A stretch of DNA of 64,000 nt from SR-FBR-E99 sp963732365 (GCA_963732365.1 CAVSZC010000005.1:1054001-1118000); one strand, 5' to 3'; counted from the stretch's first letter, positions 24,061 to 32,771 are shown. Numbers and translations: made by a program. Notes: generated by a model not told the origin, from the letters alone.

Positions 24061-26316
24061 ATGGGGAAATTTGCAGAATCAGTTGTGAAATTCAGGTGGT
24101 TGATAATAATAACAACATTAGTACTAACTATAGTCCTTGGTTTCCAAATTACAAGCTTGAAAATTAATTCCGATTTAATAAGTTCATTACCCGATGATGA
24201 CCCCGCAGCTTCTTTATATAAAAAGGTGGGAACTCAATTTGGCGGAAATGACATGGGAATGATTGTTTTAGAAACAGATGACGTATTTAACTCAGAAGTT
24301 TTACAGCATGTAAAACAAATCACAGATAGTATTAAAATCACCCACGGTATATCAACTGTAACAAGTATCACAAATATAATTGATATTAAGAATGATAATG
24401 GTGGCATTGATATCGGCAGGCTCGTGGATGAGTATAACTTACCCAAGTCAAAGCAACAGTTAGACAGCTTAAAAGCATATGTGTTTTCAAAGGATATGTA
24501 TAAAGGGGCAATTGTCTCTGATGATGGTACAGCAACTCTAATCATGTTTACAATACTTAACGATGCTAACAAACAAGCTGTTGCGCAAAACGTAAAAGAA
24601 AAAATTGAAGAACTGAATCTACCTGAAAAACTGTATTTCGGTGGATTACCTATGATGATGAATGATATCTCTGACTTAATTGTAGCTGACATTATCTGGC
24701 TTTTACCTCTGGTAATTCTGCTAATTGCTCTTGTATTGCTTCTAAGTTTTCGCTCGATAAGTGGGACTATTCTACCATTACTTACAGCTGGAATTGCTGT
24801 TGTCTGGACGCTTGGCATTTTGGTATTATCCGGTTTTGAACTAACAATGATTTCCAACGAAATACCAATTATTTTACTTGCAGTTGGCAGTGCATATACA
24901 ATACATGTTTTGAATCGTATAAATCAAACCAAAGATGGTTCTAATAAAACAAAAGTGTCAAAGGCACTCTCATATATAATTTTACCTGTTTTTTTAGCGG
25001 CATCAACAACTGCAATTGGATTTGTCTCATTCATTTTTGGTTCATACCTTACAATGATTCGTGATTTTGGGATATTCACTTCACTCGGAATTGCATTTTC
25101 ATTACTCTTATCTTTAACTTTTATACCCGCAATCATAGCCACTTTTCCAGCCAATGGAAAGAAGGAAAATGATAAAACAGGAATTGAGAAGAAATCGCTT
25201 TTATCTGACAAAGCTTTAAAACCGCTTGTATCCCTTTTATTCAAACATCCAAAATATACCCTTATAGCATGGGGTGCCTTAATTGTATTAAGTATTGTTG
25301 GAATGTTCTTTATCAAGACTAGTGTAAATATGGCTGATTATTTCAAAAAAGATAATCCCACAAGAGTATCTGAAGATATATTGCAGAAAAAGTTCGGGGG
25401 GTCATTGCCGGTTTTTGTTGTTTTTAAAGGGGATATGCAAAGTCCTGATGTATTAAAAACAATGGTAAAGACACAGAATTACATGGAACAATTCCCTGAT
25501 ATCACTACTACGCAATCTATTGCCGACCTTATTGAAGAGATGAACGATATAATGGGTGAAGGGAAGAAAATTCCTGACGAGAAAGCCAAAATAGAACAGT
25601 TATGGTTTTTACTTGATGGACAGGATATCATGCCACAATTAGTATCAGCCAATCGTGACGAAGGTATAATACAATCAAAGTTTGCATCCGTTGAGAGTAA
25701 ATCAATGACCAACTTTGTTAAATACATGGATAAATTCATAAAAGAAAACTCAACCGATAATTGTAAAATTGAAGTTACCGGAATGCCTTCTGTTTATGAA
25801 AAACTGAATAATAGCCTTCTTCAGAGTCAATTCAGTAGTCTGGCATTAGCAATAATTATGGTTCTTCTCATTGTTGGTATAATGATGCGTTCGTTTGCAC
25901 AGGGAGTATATGCAACAATACCTATATTATCAACCATTACAATATTATTTGGATTCATGGGCTTCACAGGAATTTCTCTTGATATAGCAACTGTACTTGT
26001 GGCAAGTATTGCACTTGGTATCGGTATCGACTATTCCATTCACGTTATTATACATTATAATCATGTCTTCAAAGAATCAGGAGATATAAACATAGCTATT
26101 GAAGATACAATTATGAAAGGTGGAAAAGCAGTTGTTATCAATGTAATATCGGTAGCTGCGGGATTTCTGGTATTGTTGTTTTCGCAAATAGTGCCTCTAC
26201 AAAATTTTGGGGCACTCGTGGCACTAAGCATGTTTGGTTCTGGACTTGGGGCATTGACACTTTTACCAGTAATATTAATTCTCGCAGACAGAAAAAAGCA
26301 GAATATAAAATCTTAA
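24061..26316 (+). CDS. MMPL-family RND lipid exporter (island copy)
   Basis: A 751-residue inner-membrane pump, paralogous over its length to the chromosomal MMPL at 2964-5225. Shared segments include SLPDDDPAA after helix 1, NEIPIILLAVGSAYTIHVLNRI in the first helix block and DIATVLVASIALGIGIDYSIHVI in the second (in parts). The ATG at 24061 (MGKFAESVVKFRW) is chosen over an upstream TTG at 24019, which lies 3 nt after the -7 box. It is first in a tight operon with a LolA-like carrier. Inferred role: moving a lipid or hydrophobic product from the inner membrane to the periplasmic carrier. Confidence 0.88.
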   Translation: MGKFAESVVKFRWLIIITTLVLTIVLGFQITSLKINSDLISSLPDDDPAASLYKKVGTQFGGNDMGMIVLETDDVFNSEVLQHVKQITDSIKITHGISTVTSITNIIDIKNDNGGIDIGRLVDEYNLPKSKQQLDSLKAYVFSKDMYKGAIVSDDGTATLIMFTILNDANKQAVAQNVKEKIEELNLPEKLYFGGLPMMMNDISDLIVADIIWLLPLVILLIALVLLLSFRSISGTILPLLTAGIAVVWTLGILVLSGFELTMISNEIPIILLAVGSAYTIHVLNRINQTKDGSNKTKVSKALSYIILPVFLAASTTAIGFVSFIFGSYLTMIRDFGIFTSLGIAFSLLLSLTFIPAIIATFPANGKKENDKTGIEKKSLLSDKALKPLVSLLFKHPKYTLIAWGALIVLSIVGMFFIKTSVNMADYFKKDNPTRVSEDILQKKFGGSLPVFVVFKGDMQSPDVLKTMVKTQNYMEQFPDITTTQSIADLIEEMNDIMGEGKKIPDEKAKIEQLWFLLDGQDIMPQLVSANRDEGIIQSKFASVESKSMTNFVKYMDKFIKENSTDNCKIEVTGMPSVYEKLNNSLLQSQFSSLALAIIMVLLIVGIMMRSFAQGVYATIPILSTITILFGFMGFTGISLDIATVLVASIALGIGIDYSIHVIIHYNHVFKESGDINIAIEDTIMKGGKAVVINVISVAAGFLVLLFSQIVPLQNFGALVALSMFGSGLGALTLLPVILILADRKKQNIKS

Positions 26317-26340
26317 TTTATAACCTATTAAATAGTCAAC

Positions 26341-27078
26341 ATGAAAAAGATAAATTTTCAATCGGGAGTTCTATTCGGACTAATTGTAGCAGGTAGTGTA
26401 CTCTCTGCAAATGCACAAGATGCTAACGCCATTCTGAAAAAAATGGATGATGTAATGTATTCTCCCAAGGATATGATTGGGAAGAATAAAATAGTATTAA
26501 TCGATAAGAGTGGGAAGCAGGAAATACGTGAAGCAAGTATTCTGCAAAAGGGAAATGATAAAAGGATTTTTCGATTCACAGCACCCGCCTCTCAAGTTGG
26601 TATAGCTGTCTTATCTCTTCCTAATGATGTGATGTACCTGTACCTTCCTGCTTTTGGGAAAGAAAGACGGATTTCTACCAGTGTAAAAAGTCAGAATTTT
26701 GCTGGTACTGATTTTTCCTATGATGATATGGAAGCAAAGCCATATTCCGACAAATACAACCCTAAACTAATCAAAGCTGAAACTAATGTATTTGTACTTG
26801 AATTATTACCAAAAGGGCAATCGGACTATTCCAAAATAGTCGTAAATATTAATAGTACAAACTATTATCCCGAATTAATGGAGTACTACGATAAGGGAAA
26901 TACTAAGATTAAGGAAGCGAAATACATTTTTAATAAGGTAGGTAATTACTGGAATGCTCAGGAAATTGAAATGACAGATTTGAAGAAAAATCATAAGTCT
27001 AAAATGCAGATGTCAGATGTAAAATATGACACCGGGTTAACGGATGATGATTTTACTGTCCGGAAATTAATTCAATAA
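26341..27078 (+). CDS. LolA-like lipid carrier (island copy)
   Basis: A 245-residue secreted protein (signal peptide to about ANAQ) in the same family as 2209-2961. Shared patterns are ILKKMDDVMYSPKD, TDFSYDDM and the C-terminal YWNAQEIEMTDLKK. Twenty-four nucleotides separate it from the MMPL gene, with a TAGTCAA half site in the gap. Inferred role: taking the exported lipid from the pump across the periplasm. The next gene starts 3 nt later. Confidence 0.8.
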   Translation: MKKINFQSGVLFGLIVAGSVLSANAQDANAILKKMDDVMYSPKDMIGKNKIVLIDKSGKQEIREASILQKGNDKRIFRFTAPASQVGIAVLSLPNDVMYLYLPAFGKERRISTSVKSQNFAGTDFSYDDMEAKPYSDKYNPKLIKAETNVFVLELLPKGQSDYSKIVVNINSTNYYPELMEYYDKGNTKIKEAKYIFNKVGNYWNAQEIEMTDLKKNHKSKMQMSDVKYDTGLTDDDFTVRKLIQ

Positions 27079-27081
27079 GCT

Positions 27082-27660
27082 TTGTTACAAGATAAAGCAC
27101 AAACATTGAAAACCATATCAGAATATATACTCAAAGATATTTTGGGGTGGAAAATCAAAGGTGATTTCCCAGACTTAAAAAAGTCAATCACGATATTTGC
27201 ACCTCATACAGCGCATATAGATGCACTCTACGGGAAATTAGGTATTGCCCAAATGGGTGTAAAATACTTATTCCTTTCAAAAAAGGAACTTTTCTTCTTT
27301 CCAATGAACATCATTATGAAAAAGTTTGGCTCTATGGCAGTCAGGGGAGTCAAAGATGAAAATGCGATTTATCAGGTTGTAGAGATATTGAATAATACTG
27401 ATGAATTACATGTAGTAATTTCTCCAGAAGGACGGATTAGAAAAGTAACTAAATGGAATAAAGGATTTTACTATATGGCAAAAAAGGCTAAAGTTCCGAT
27501 TATTGTAACTTCTATGGATTACCAAAAAAAAGAGATGGAAATTAAAGGTGTTATTTACGACCTTGATGATTATGCTAATGTAATAAAGCAAATAAATATT
27601 ATGTATAAGGATGTTACAGGTAAAGTACACCAGAATTTTTCACTCCCATCAGAAAACTAA
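27082..27660 (+). CDS. Lysophospholipid-type acyltransferase (PlsC-like)
   Basis: A 192-residue acyltransferase. The catalytic HX4D is HTAHID (H42, D47), and the substrate-binding ISPEGRI (P115-E116-G117) corresponds to the family's PEGT block. These enzymes attach acyl chains to glycerolipids or amino/glycan lipids at the membrane. The start is a TTG, 3 nt after the previous stop; no in-frame ATG lies before the catalytic His, so TTG is the only start that keeps the domain. It is part of the five-gene run with 3-nt gaps. Confidence 0.8.
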   Translation: MLQDKAQTLKTISEYILKDILGWKIKGDFPDLKKSITIFAPHTAHIDALYGKLGIAQMGVKYLFLSKKELFFFPMNIIMKKFGSMAVRGVKDENAIYQVVEILNNTDELHVVISPEGRIRKVTKWNKGFYYMAKKAKVPIIVTSMDYQKKEMEIKGVIYDLDDYANVIKQINIMYKDVTGKVHQNFSLPSEN

Positions 27661-27663
27661 AAT

Positions 27664-28533
27664 ATGAATAAATCAGTCGCATTAGTATTATCAAGTGGGG
27701 GTTCAAAGGGTCTTGCACAAATAGGAGTCATTAACGCTTTGGGGGAAAATGATTTCAAAATATCCTCTATTGCAGGTTCTTCTATAGGGTCTGTCATTGG
27801 CGGACTTTATGCAATGGGCAAATTGCCGGAATTTACAGCATGGATGAAAACATTAGACAGAAGAGCAATTTGGGGACTTATGGATTTTACCATTTCAACC
27901 TATGGATTATTAAAAGCTGTGAAAGCATTGGATAAGATGAAAACAATTATCCCTGACATGAATATCGAAGAAATGGATATCCCTTTTGCGGCAATTGCAA
28001 CCGATTTACTAAATGAGAAGGAAATTGTTTTTAACTCAGGTAGCTTTTATGAAGCAATCCGTGCATCAATAGCTATTCCAACAGTTATAACTCCTGTTAA
28101 ATACAGAGATACAATCTTGGTTGATGGGGGGGTATTAAATCCAATTCCATTTATGTATGTGGCTCGAAGTACCAATGATATTCTTGTTGTTGTGAATTTA
28201 TATGGCGAAAAGTCAGACGAGAAAGACAAGCCGGGTATGGTAACTCATGACCAGAATCCTACAATAGTTCAAGGCGTATTGAAAAATATTTCTAAGCTGA
28301 TAGCTATTGGAGACAAGAGAAGTTTGGGGTACTATTCACTATTAAAAGCCACTACATCTGCAATGGTTCATAAAATTGCCAAACAAAATATTGAATTATC
28401 CAAACCTGATATTCTGATTAATATCCCATATGATTCTTCAGACATCTTCGACTTTCATAAAGCTGAGGAATTGATAAAGATAGGAGAGACTGCTGCAAAT
28501 GAGGCAATTTCAAATTATTTAAAAAAATCATGA
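27664..28533 (+). CDS. Patatin-like phospholipase
   Basis: A 289-residue serine lipid hydrolase: oxyanion loop SSGGSKGLAQIG (10-21), GxSxG nucleophile GSSIG with S40, and the catalytic Asp in VDGGVLNPIP (D154). Patatins cleave acyl chains from phospholipids. No signal peptide is visible, so it probably acts in the cytoplasm or at the inner face. Placed between an acyltransferase and a glycosyltransferase in one operon, it suggests lipid remodelling before export. Confidence 0.9.
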   Translation: MNKSVALVLSSGGSKGLAQIGVINALGENDFKISSIAGSSIGSVIGGLYAMGKLPEFTAWMKTLDRRAIWGLMDFTISTYGLLKAVKALDKMKTIIPDMNIEEMDIPFAAIATDLLNEKEIVFNSGSFYEAIRASIAIPTVITPVKYRDTILVDGGVLNPIPFMYVARSTNDILVVVNLYGEKSDEKDKPGMVTHDQNPTIVQGVLKNISKLIAIGDKRSLGYYSLLKATTSAMVHKIAKQNIELSKPDILINIPYDSSDIFDFHKAEELIKIGETAANEAISNYLKKS

Positions 28534-28536
28534 ATT

Positions 28537-29220
28537 ATGAAATCCACGGCAGTAATATGTGCTTTTAACGAAGAAAAGACAATCAGAGATGTGCTATTTT
28601 CTGTATCTGATTGCAGGATTTTTGATGAAATTATTGTTATCAATGATGGTTCTACCGATAAAACAAAAGTAATCATTTCTGATTGTAAGAAAGAATTGGA
28701 TATTATTGATATCCACCTACCTGAAAATGAAGGGAAAGGCTTTGCAATGGCAATAGGTTTAGAACAGGCAAGTAATGAATTAATTGTTTTTTGCGATGCT
28801 GATTTATCGAATTTAAGAAAAGAGCATTTACTTCAACTTACAAAACCAATTATTACGAATGAGGCAGAAATGGTTCTTGGTCAACCAACGGAAACCTTAA
28901 TTAATTACCACATCAATCCTTTTAAGCCATTCACAGGTCAAAGAGCAGTATTAAGACTGGATATACTCCCTATCGTTGACGATATGAAAAAATCAAAATT
29001 TGGAGTTGAGACTCTTATCAATCTTTACTATGAGTCGCAAAACAAAAAAGTGAAACATGTCAAACTTAAAGGATTAAAACACCCCACAAAATTTAATAAA
29101 ACAAATCAATCAAGGGCAGTAAGAGAATATATGTTCGAGGGAATTCAAATTGCCCTTATAGTTTTCAATAATATAAATTTAATTACAAGAATTATTACTA
29201 ACAGAATCAATAACTTATAA
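28537..29220 (+). CDS. GT2-family glycosyltransferase
   Basis: A 227-residue GT-A enzyme: AVICAFNEEKTIRDVL at the N-terminus, VINDGSTDKT (nucleotide-sugar loop) and FCDADLSN (DxD metal motif, about residues 87-94). It lacks the membrane helices of processive synthases, resembling dolichol-phosphate-sugar synthase-like transferases that add one sugar to a lipid. It fits making a glycolipid in the same operon, with 3 nt on each side. Sugar and acceptor unknown. Confidence 0.85.
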   Translation: MKSTAVICAFNEEKTIRDVLFSVSDCRIFDEIIVINDGSTDKTKVIISDCKKELDIIDIHLPENEGKGFAMAIGLEQASNELIVFCDADLSNLRKEHLLQLTKPIITNEAEMVLGQPTETLINYHINPFKPFTGQRAVLRLDILPIVDDMKKSKFGVETLINLYYESQNKKVKHVKLKGLKHPTKFNKTNQSRAVREYMFEGIQIALIVFNNINLITRIITNRINNL

Positions 29221-29223
29221 CAT

Positions 29224-30630
29224 ATGAAACTATTATCTTTAACTTCGGTGATGATTATGCTTTTGGCGAACTCTTATATTGTCAGAGCACAAGAAAGTAG
29301 TGTTACATCACAAGAACAAGATGAAAGCAGACTGAAAATTTCCGGAGAATTATTAATGGATGAACGATTCCTGCTCAATGATAAAAAAGATTGGGCATGG
29401 AATGAGAATCGTCTTACCATGAGGTTAGATAAAAAAATCACCAACAGTTCGAAATTCTATAGTGAGGTCTGGTTACGGAATATAGGTTTACCAAATATTA
29501 CCTCATCGAGTGATTTATACAACAAAGGAATTGTTGACCCATATAATCTGGAAATCCGGGAAGCATATGTTCAATTGTATGGATTCCTAACTAAGAATTT
29601 GGATGTGAAAATTGGTCGCCAGCGAATTACATGGGGTACTGCTGATAAGTTAAATCCGACCGACAACCTGAATCCATATGACCTTGAAGATGTATTGGAT
29701 TTCGGTCGTCATCGTGGTTCAGATGCTATAAGCCTTAATTATTATTTTAGCAGTGACTTCTCATTACAGGGTGTATATATTCCTGTTTTCCAGCCAGCAA
29801 ATATGCCAGTTGGTGTTTTTGCAAATGCACTGACACCTGATTTGGAATTACCTCAAGGCATGGTTTTAAATGAATTTTCAGATACTCTGCTTATGCCAAG
29901 ATATAGCTTAGGTGCAAGTTCAACCGCAGGTTTAAAATTTAAAGGATTTGCAAAAGGAGTTGATTTTTCCCTGAGCTATGTTTGGGGATATGACGGATTG
30001 CCTTTCGCAACAAGAAATACCTTCATCCCCATCGATGCAATGGGAGGAACTAATATCAATTCACAACTTTCATTTTCACGTACCCATATTTTTGGAGTCG
30101 ATATGGCAACAAGCATAGCTGGAATTGGATTTTGGGCAGAGGCTGCTGCGTTTCTTCCTGAAAAGGATGTAATTATGACCAATGATTTATCAGCTTTTTA
30201 TCCAATGTCGCCTGTTCCCGTGACAATGGATTCATTGCTCTTAGACTCTTCAAAACCATATATTAAATTTGTAATTGGTGGTGATTACAATTTCGCAGGT
30301 GGCTCTTATATTAATTTTCAGTTCATGCATGGATTTATTAATGAAAGAGGAAATGAAAACCTGAATGACTATTTCTTTTTAAGATATGAAAAGAAATTTT
30401 TCAATGAAAAACTAAAAATTGCTCCAATTGGTGGTGGTTTCATTGTAGCTGACTGGAACAAAATAAAAGACAATTATGCTATTGTTTATATGCCAGAAAT
30501 TGCATATAAAGCTACTGATAATATCGAAATAGCTTTATCTGCCGGAATTTTTAACGGTAAAGGAGATAATTTGTTTGGGAAACTTAATGACTATGATATG
30601 TTTATGTTTAAGATGAAATATAGCTTCTAG
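29224..30630 (+). CDS. DUF1302-like outer-membrane beta-barrel
   Basis: A 468-residue secreted protein with a signal peptide (to about VRAQ) and repeated aromatic beta-strands ending in a terminal Phe (MKYSF), as outer-membrane barrels do. KIGRQRITWGTADKLNPTDNLNPYDLEDVLDFG (in parts, about residues 132-165) is the conserved segment of DUF1302-type barrels, which are often encoded with MMPL pumps. It is the last gene of the cassette and gives it an outer-membrane end. Lipid passage through it is inferred. Confidence 0.75.
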   Translation: MKLLSLTSVMIMLLANSYIVRAQESSVTSQEQDESRLKISGELLMDERFLLNDKKDWAWNENRLTMRLDKKITNSSKFYSEVWLRNIGLPNITSSSDLYNKGIVDPYNLEIREAYVQLYGFLTKNLDVKIGRQRITWGTADKLNPTDNLNPYDLEDVLDFGRHRGSDAISLNYYFSSDFSLQGVYIPVFQPANMPVGVFANALTPDLELPQGMVLNEFSDTLLMPRYSLGASSTAGLKFKGFAKGVDFSLSYVWGYDGLPFATRNTFIPIDAMGGTNINSQLSFSRTHIFGVDMATSIAGIGFWAEAAAFLPEKDVIMTNDLSAFYPMSPVPVTMDSLLLDSSKPYIKFVIGGDYNFAGGSYINFQFMHGFINERGNENLNDYFFLRYEKKFFNEKLKIAPIGGGFIVADWNKIKDNYAIVYMPEIAYKATDNIEIALSAGIFNGKGDNLFGKLNDYDMFMFKMKYSF

Positions 30631-30752
30631 TACTTCTCCTAAATGAAAAAGCTTAAATTCTACTTTTATAATATGTACTCATTTTGAGGGTTTAAAAAAA
30701 TATTCCATTATTGTTATCCCCCATTAAGTAAAAAAGGCAACATGATGATGTA

Positions 30753-30774
30753 AAAGTCAATGTCTGCAATACAA
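30753..30774 (+). repeat. Right direct repeat of the lipid cassette
   Basis: Exact copy of the 22 bases at 22148-22169, in the same orientation, about 120 nt after the cassette's last gene and 100 nt from the serine recombinase. Confidence 0.75.
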
Positions 30775-30777
30775 ACC

Positions 30778-30797
30778 AAATAAACGGACGTTTATTT
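30778..30797. promoter_or_regulatory. Perfect 20-bp palindrome with 2-bp centre
   Basis: AAATAAACG-GA-CGTTTATTT, directly next to the right cassette repeat and 80 nt from the serine recombinase stop. A two-base centre between inverted arms is the layout of a serine-recombinase crossover site, but a repressor operator is equally possible. Confidence 0.5.
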
Positions 30798-30846
30798 GAT
30801 AATCGAAAAACAGGGGGGCATGATGGGGTATTTGGTCACTAAAAAA

Positions 30847-30865
30847 CCCCAAATATTATTTGGGG
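30847..30865 (-). terminator. Terminator of the serine recombinase operon
   Basis: CCCCAAAT-ATT-ATTTGGGG is a perfect 8-bp hairpin. On the minus strand it is followed by TTTTTT and lies just past the recombinase stop. The plus side also has a T-run, so it may work both ways. Confidence 0.7.
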
Positions 30866-30873
30866 GAGTATTT

Positions 30874-31449
30874 TTAATTAAGGTATGTTTCCATGGATTT
30901 GTGAATTCCATTACCTTCATCCACTATCTTCCGTTTATTGGCTTCCCGGAGAATATACCCTGACTTCCTACGTTTTTTTGTGTCCTTTGACCCTTTTGGT
31001 CTTCCAGCTTGTTTCCCCTGCAGCTTTGCTCTGCGGAGTCCTTCGATTGTCCTCTCCCGGATAAGTTCACGTTCAAACTCTGCAAATGCTGAGAGAATTG
31101 CAAAGTGTAGTTTGCCAGAGGCTGAACTAAAGTCAAGATTGTCGGATATGCTTATGAACCCTATACCCTTATCTATTAGTTCCTTGGTGTCGAGTATCAA
31201 TTCTGTTGATGACCTTGCCCACCGGTCGAGTTTGAAAACAACTACTGCATCATATTGATTCTGACGAAGTTTTGCCAGTAGTGCTTGCTTTACGGGACGG
31301 GTCTTTCTGCTGGATTCAGTTTCTTCATAAATATCGTATGTATAATCATTTTGCTTAGCATATTCTATAAGCCTGATTTTCTGATTTTCAACTGTTTGCT
31401 CCGTTGTAGACACTCTTGCATATAGGGCAATATTCTTCATCTTATTCAT
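30874..31449 (-). CDS. Small serine recombinase (resolvase/invertase type)
   Basis: About 191 residues from MNKMKNIALYARVS (ATG at 31449), with the catalytic Ser at S14 in YARVSTTEQ. Further family motifs are VVFKLDRWARS, SAFAEFERELIRERT and the DNA-binding tail GRPKGSKDTKK. The frame runs on to 31563, but that stretch overlaps the upstream gene. It starts 2 nt after that gene's stop. Small serine recombinases act on short sites as resolvases or invertases; its nearby direct repeat and palindrome are candidate targets. Confidence 0.9.
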   Translation of the reverse strand: MNKMKNIALYARVSTTEQTVENQKIRLIEYAKQNDYTYDIYEETESSRKTRPVKQALLAKLRQNQYDAVVVFKLDRWARSSTELILDTKELIDKGIGFISISDNLDFSSASGKLHFAILSAFAEFERELIRERTIEGLRRAKLQGKQAGRPKGSKDTKKRRKSGYILREANKRKIVDEGNGIHKSMETYLN

Positions 31450-31451
31450 TA

Positions 31452-31634
31452 TTAGTTTCTTATGTATGGATAGATAAAACATTTCAGAAATGGCTTTGTC
31501 ACCGGCACGACATAGCTTGCGACCGGAACACCATCTATAAGTTCGACCATGATAAAACACCACTGGTAGTTATCCTCATCAATGCAGTAATGAAAATGTG
31601 TAAAGGTTCGTCTCATAGGTGGTATATTATTCAT
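31452..31634 (-). CDS. Small protein, paralogue of the next gene upstream (60 aa)
   Basis: A 60-residue protein from the ATG at 31634 (MNNIPPMRRTF). The stretch IDEDNYQWCFIMVELIDGVPVASYVVP parallels LDNEHNTTYFLITEIMNGIPQRTYYYLIP of the protein at 31666-31884 (each in parts), so the two are duplicates. Beta-rich, soluble, no known family. It lies 2 nt before the serine recombinase, so it may be an accessory factor for it. Confidence 0.55.
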   Translation of the reverse strand: MNNIPPMRRTFTHFHYCIDEDNYQWCFIMVELIDGVPVASYVVPVTKPFLKCFIYPYIRN

Positions 31635-31665
31635 AATAATATTGGATGCTTTTAATGTTAATCTT

Positions 31666-31884
31666 TCAGTTCGGACAGTATGGAGCGTACCTCTCATGCA
31701 TTTCACCCAGCAAAGCATCGCTTTTGTAAGAATCCGGAATTAAATAATAGTAAGTTCTTTGTGGAATGCCATTCATTATCTCAGTAATTAGAAAATATGT
31801 GGTATTGTGCTCATTATCAAGGTCCAATTCTTGATGATAAATCGTAATCATGTTATTATATTGAATATTATGTTTCGATTCCAT
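31666..31884 (-). CDS. Small protein, first gene of recombinase operon (72 aa)
   Basis: From the ATG at 31884 (MESKHNIQYNN), which lies directly after a 16-bp palindrome; upstream in-frame starts would fall inside the palindrome. Paralogous to 31452-31634 by the (E/D)xxNxxxxFxxxExxxGxPxxxYxxxP pattern. No function known. The operator position implies repression by the divergent XRE regulator. Confidence 0.55.
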   Translation of the reverse strand: MESKHNIQYNNMITIYHQELDLDNEHNTTYFLITEIMNGIPQRTYYYLIPDSYKSDALLGEMHERYAPYCPN

Positions 31885-31900
31885 GCACAAATGTTTGTGC
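31885..31900. promoter_or_regulatory. XRE operator copy 1
   Basis: GCACAAATGTTTGTGC, a near-perfect palindrome (one mismatched pair) touching the start of the leftward gene. It is the partner of the perfect copy at 31939-31954, 54 bp away. Confidence 0.7.
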
Positions 31901-31938
31901 AAATATAACGCTTAGTTTTATAGTAGATGTCCTTTATT

Positions 31939-31954
31939 GCACAAATATTTGTGC
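31939..31954. promoter_or_regulatory. XRE operator copy 2
   Basis: GCACAAATATTTGTGC, a perfect 16-bp palindrome in the 104-bp gap between two divergent operons, 34 nt before the XRE regulator's ATG. A TATCTTTA box lies between it and that gene. Confidence 0.7.
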
Positions 31955-31988
31955 GCTAATTCTTATCTTTATCCAAAATAACCTTGTC

Positions 31989-32246
31989 ATGGAACCCAAG
32001 AAATATCCAATACCGAAAGAAATTGCTCCTGAGCATCAAGAACTAATGACGGAAATTGGGACAAGAATTAAAAAGCTAAGGACTGACAAAGGAAAGCGGT
32101 TAATCGAAATGGCTGCCCTAATTGGAATTTCTCGAAATGAATATTCGCTTTTGGAACAGGGAAAATTATATTTTAAGTTTTCTACATTACTGAGAATAAT
32201 AGATTATCATCAAATTCCCTTTTCAGACTTCACAAAAAGTATTTAA
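31989..32246 (+). CDS. XRE-family regulator
   Basis: An 85-residue protein with a helix-turn-helix (IGTRIKKLRTDKGKRLIEMAALIGISRNEYSLLEQGK, in parts, about residues 22-60). It diverges from the recombinase operon over two copies of a 16-bp palindrome, which it probably binds, repressing itself and the recombinase in the manner of a phage switch. Confidence 0.8.
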   Translation: MEPKKYPIPKEIAPEHQELMTEIGTRIKKLRTDKGKRLIEMAALIGISRNEYSLLEQGKLYFKFSTLLRIIDYHQIPFSDFTKSI

Positions 32247-32488
32247 CAATCCTTATTTTTTCTAATTTTTAAGCGGAACTCTGCGTGTCGGTGCACTTTT
32301 AACCCAAGAATTCTTAAAAAACCTACAATTCACCGTCAAGACTGGCATATATTGCCAATGTTTTTTATAATCCCGGTACAATAATTCGGCATTTTAAGCT
32401 GTAAAAGCTATAGTAAAAGGCAGTTTTGGGGACATGGAAACCACACTTTAATGTGGATGCTCGTATTTATATTGAATACCATATTAAT

Positions 32489-32737
32489 ATGTCACAAAAA
32501 CAGATTCCTGAGCACCAGCGCAAAAGATTGCAAGAGATATCTCAACTCATCAAGACCTGGCGTTTATTTGAATGTCAATCTCAGTGTGATTTTAGTAATA
32601 TAGCCGAAGTTCATGTCAATACTTTGCAAAAATTCGAAAAGCAAAAAACTATTGATATTTCAGTGCTTACGCTATTTTCTTTAATCGATGCGATGGATGG
32701 AATGACCTTATCTCAGTTCTTTGAAGGGATGGAATAG
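32489..32737 (+). CDS. XRE-like regulator, degenerate helix-turn-helix
   Basis: About 82 residues from MSQKQIPEHQRKRLQEIS (ATG at 32489); the frame opens earlier at 32426 but the N-terminus mirrors PEHQ in the XRE protein before it. The helix-turn-helix region (CDFSNIAEVHVNTLQKFEKQKTIDISVLTLFSLIDAM, in parts) fits the XRE pattern with a replaced first helix. Likely a second regulator of the island; target unknown. Confidence 0.55.
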   Translation: MSQKQIPEHQRKRLQEISQLIKTWRLFECQSQCDFSNIAEVHVNTLQKFEKQKTIDISVLTLFSLIDAMDGMTLSQFFEGME

Positions 32738-32771
32738 TCGGCTGTTGCAAACAAGGTTGGAACATCCAAGG

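Noticed and set aside
31450..31563. Longer N-terminus for the serine recombinase
   Set aside because: It would overlap the upstream small gene, and the family begins a few residues before the catalytic Ser, as from 31449.
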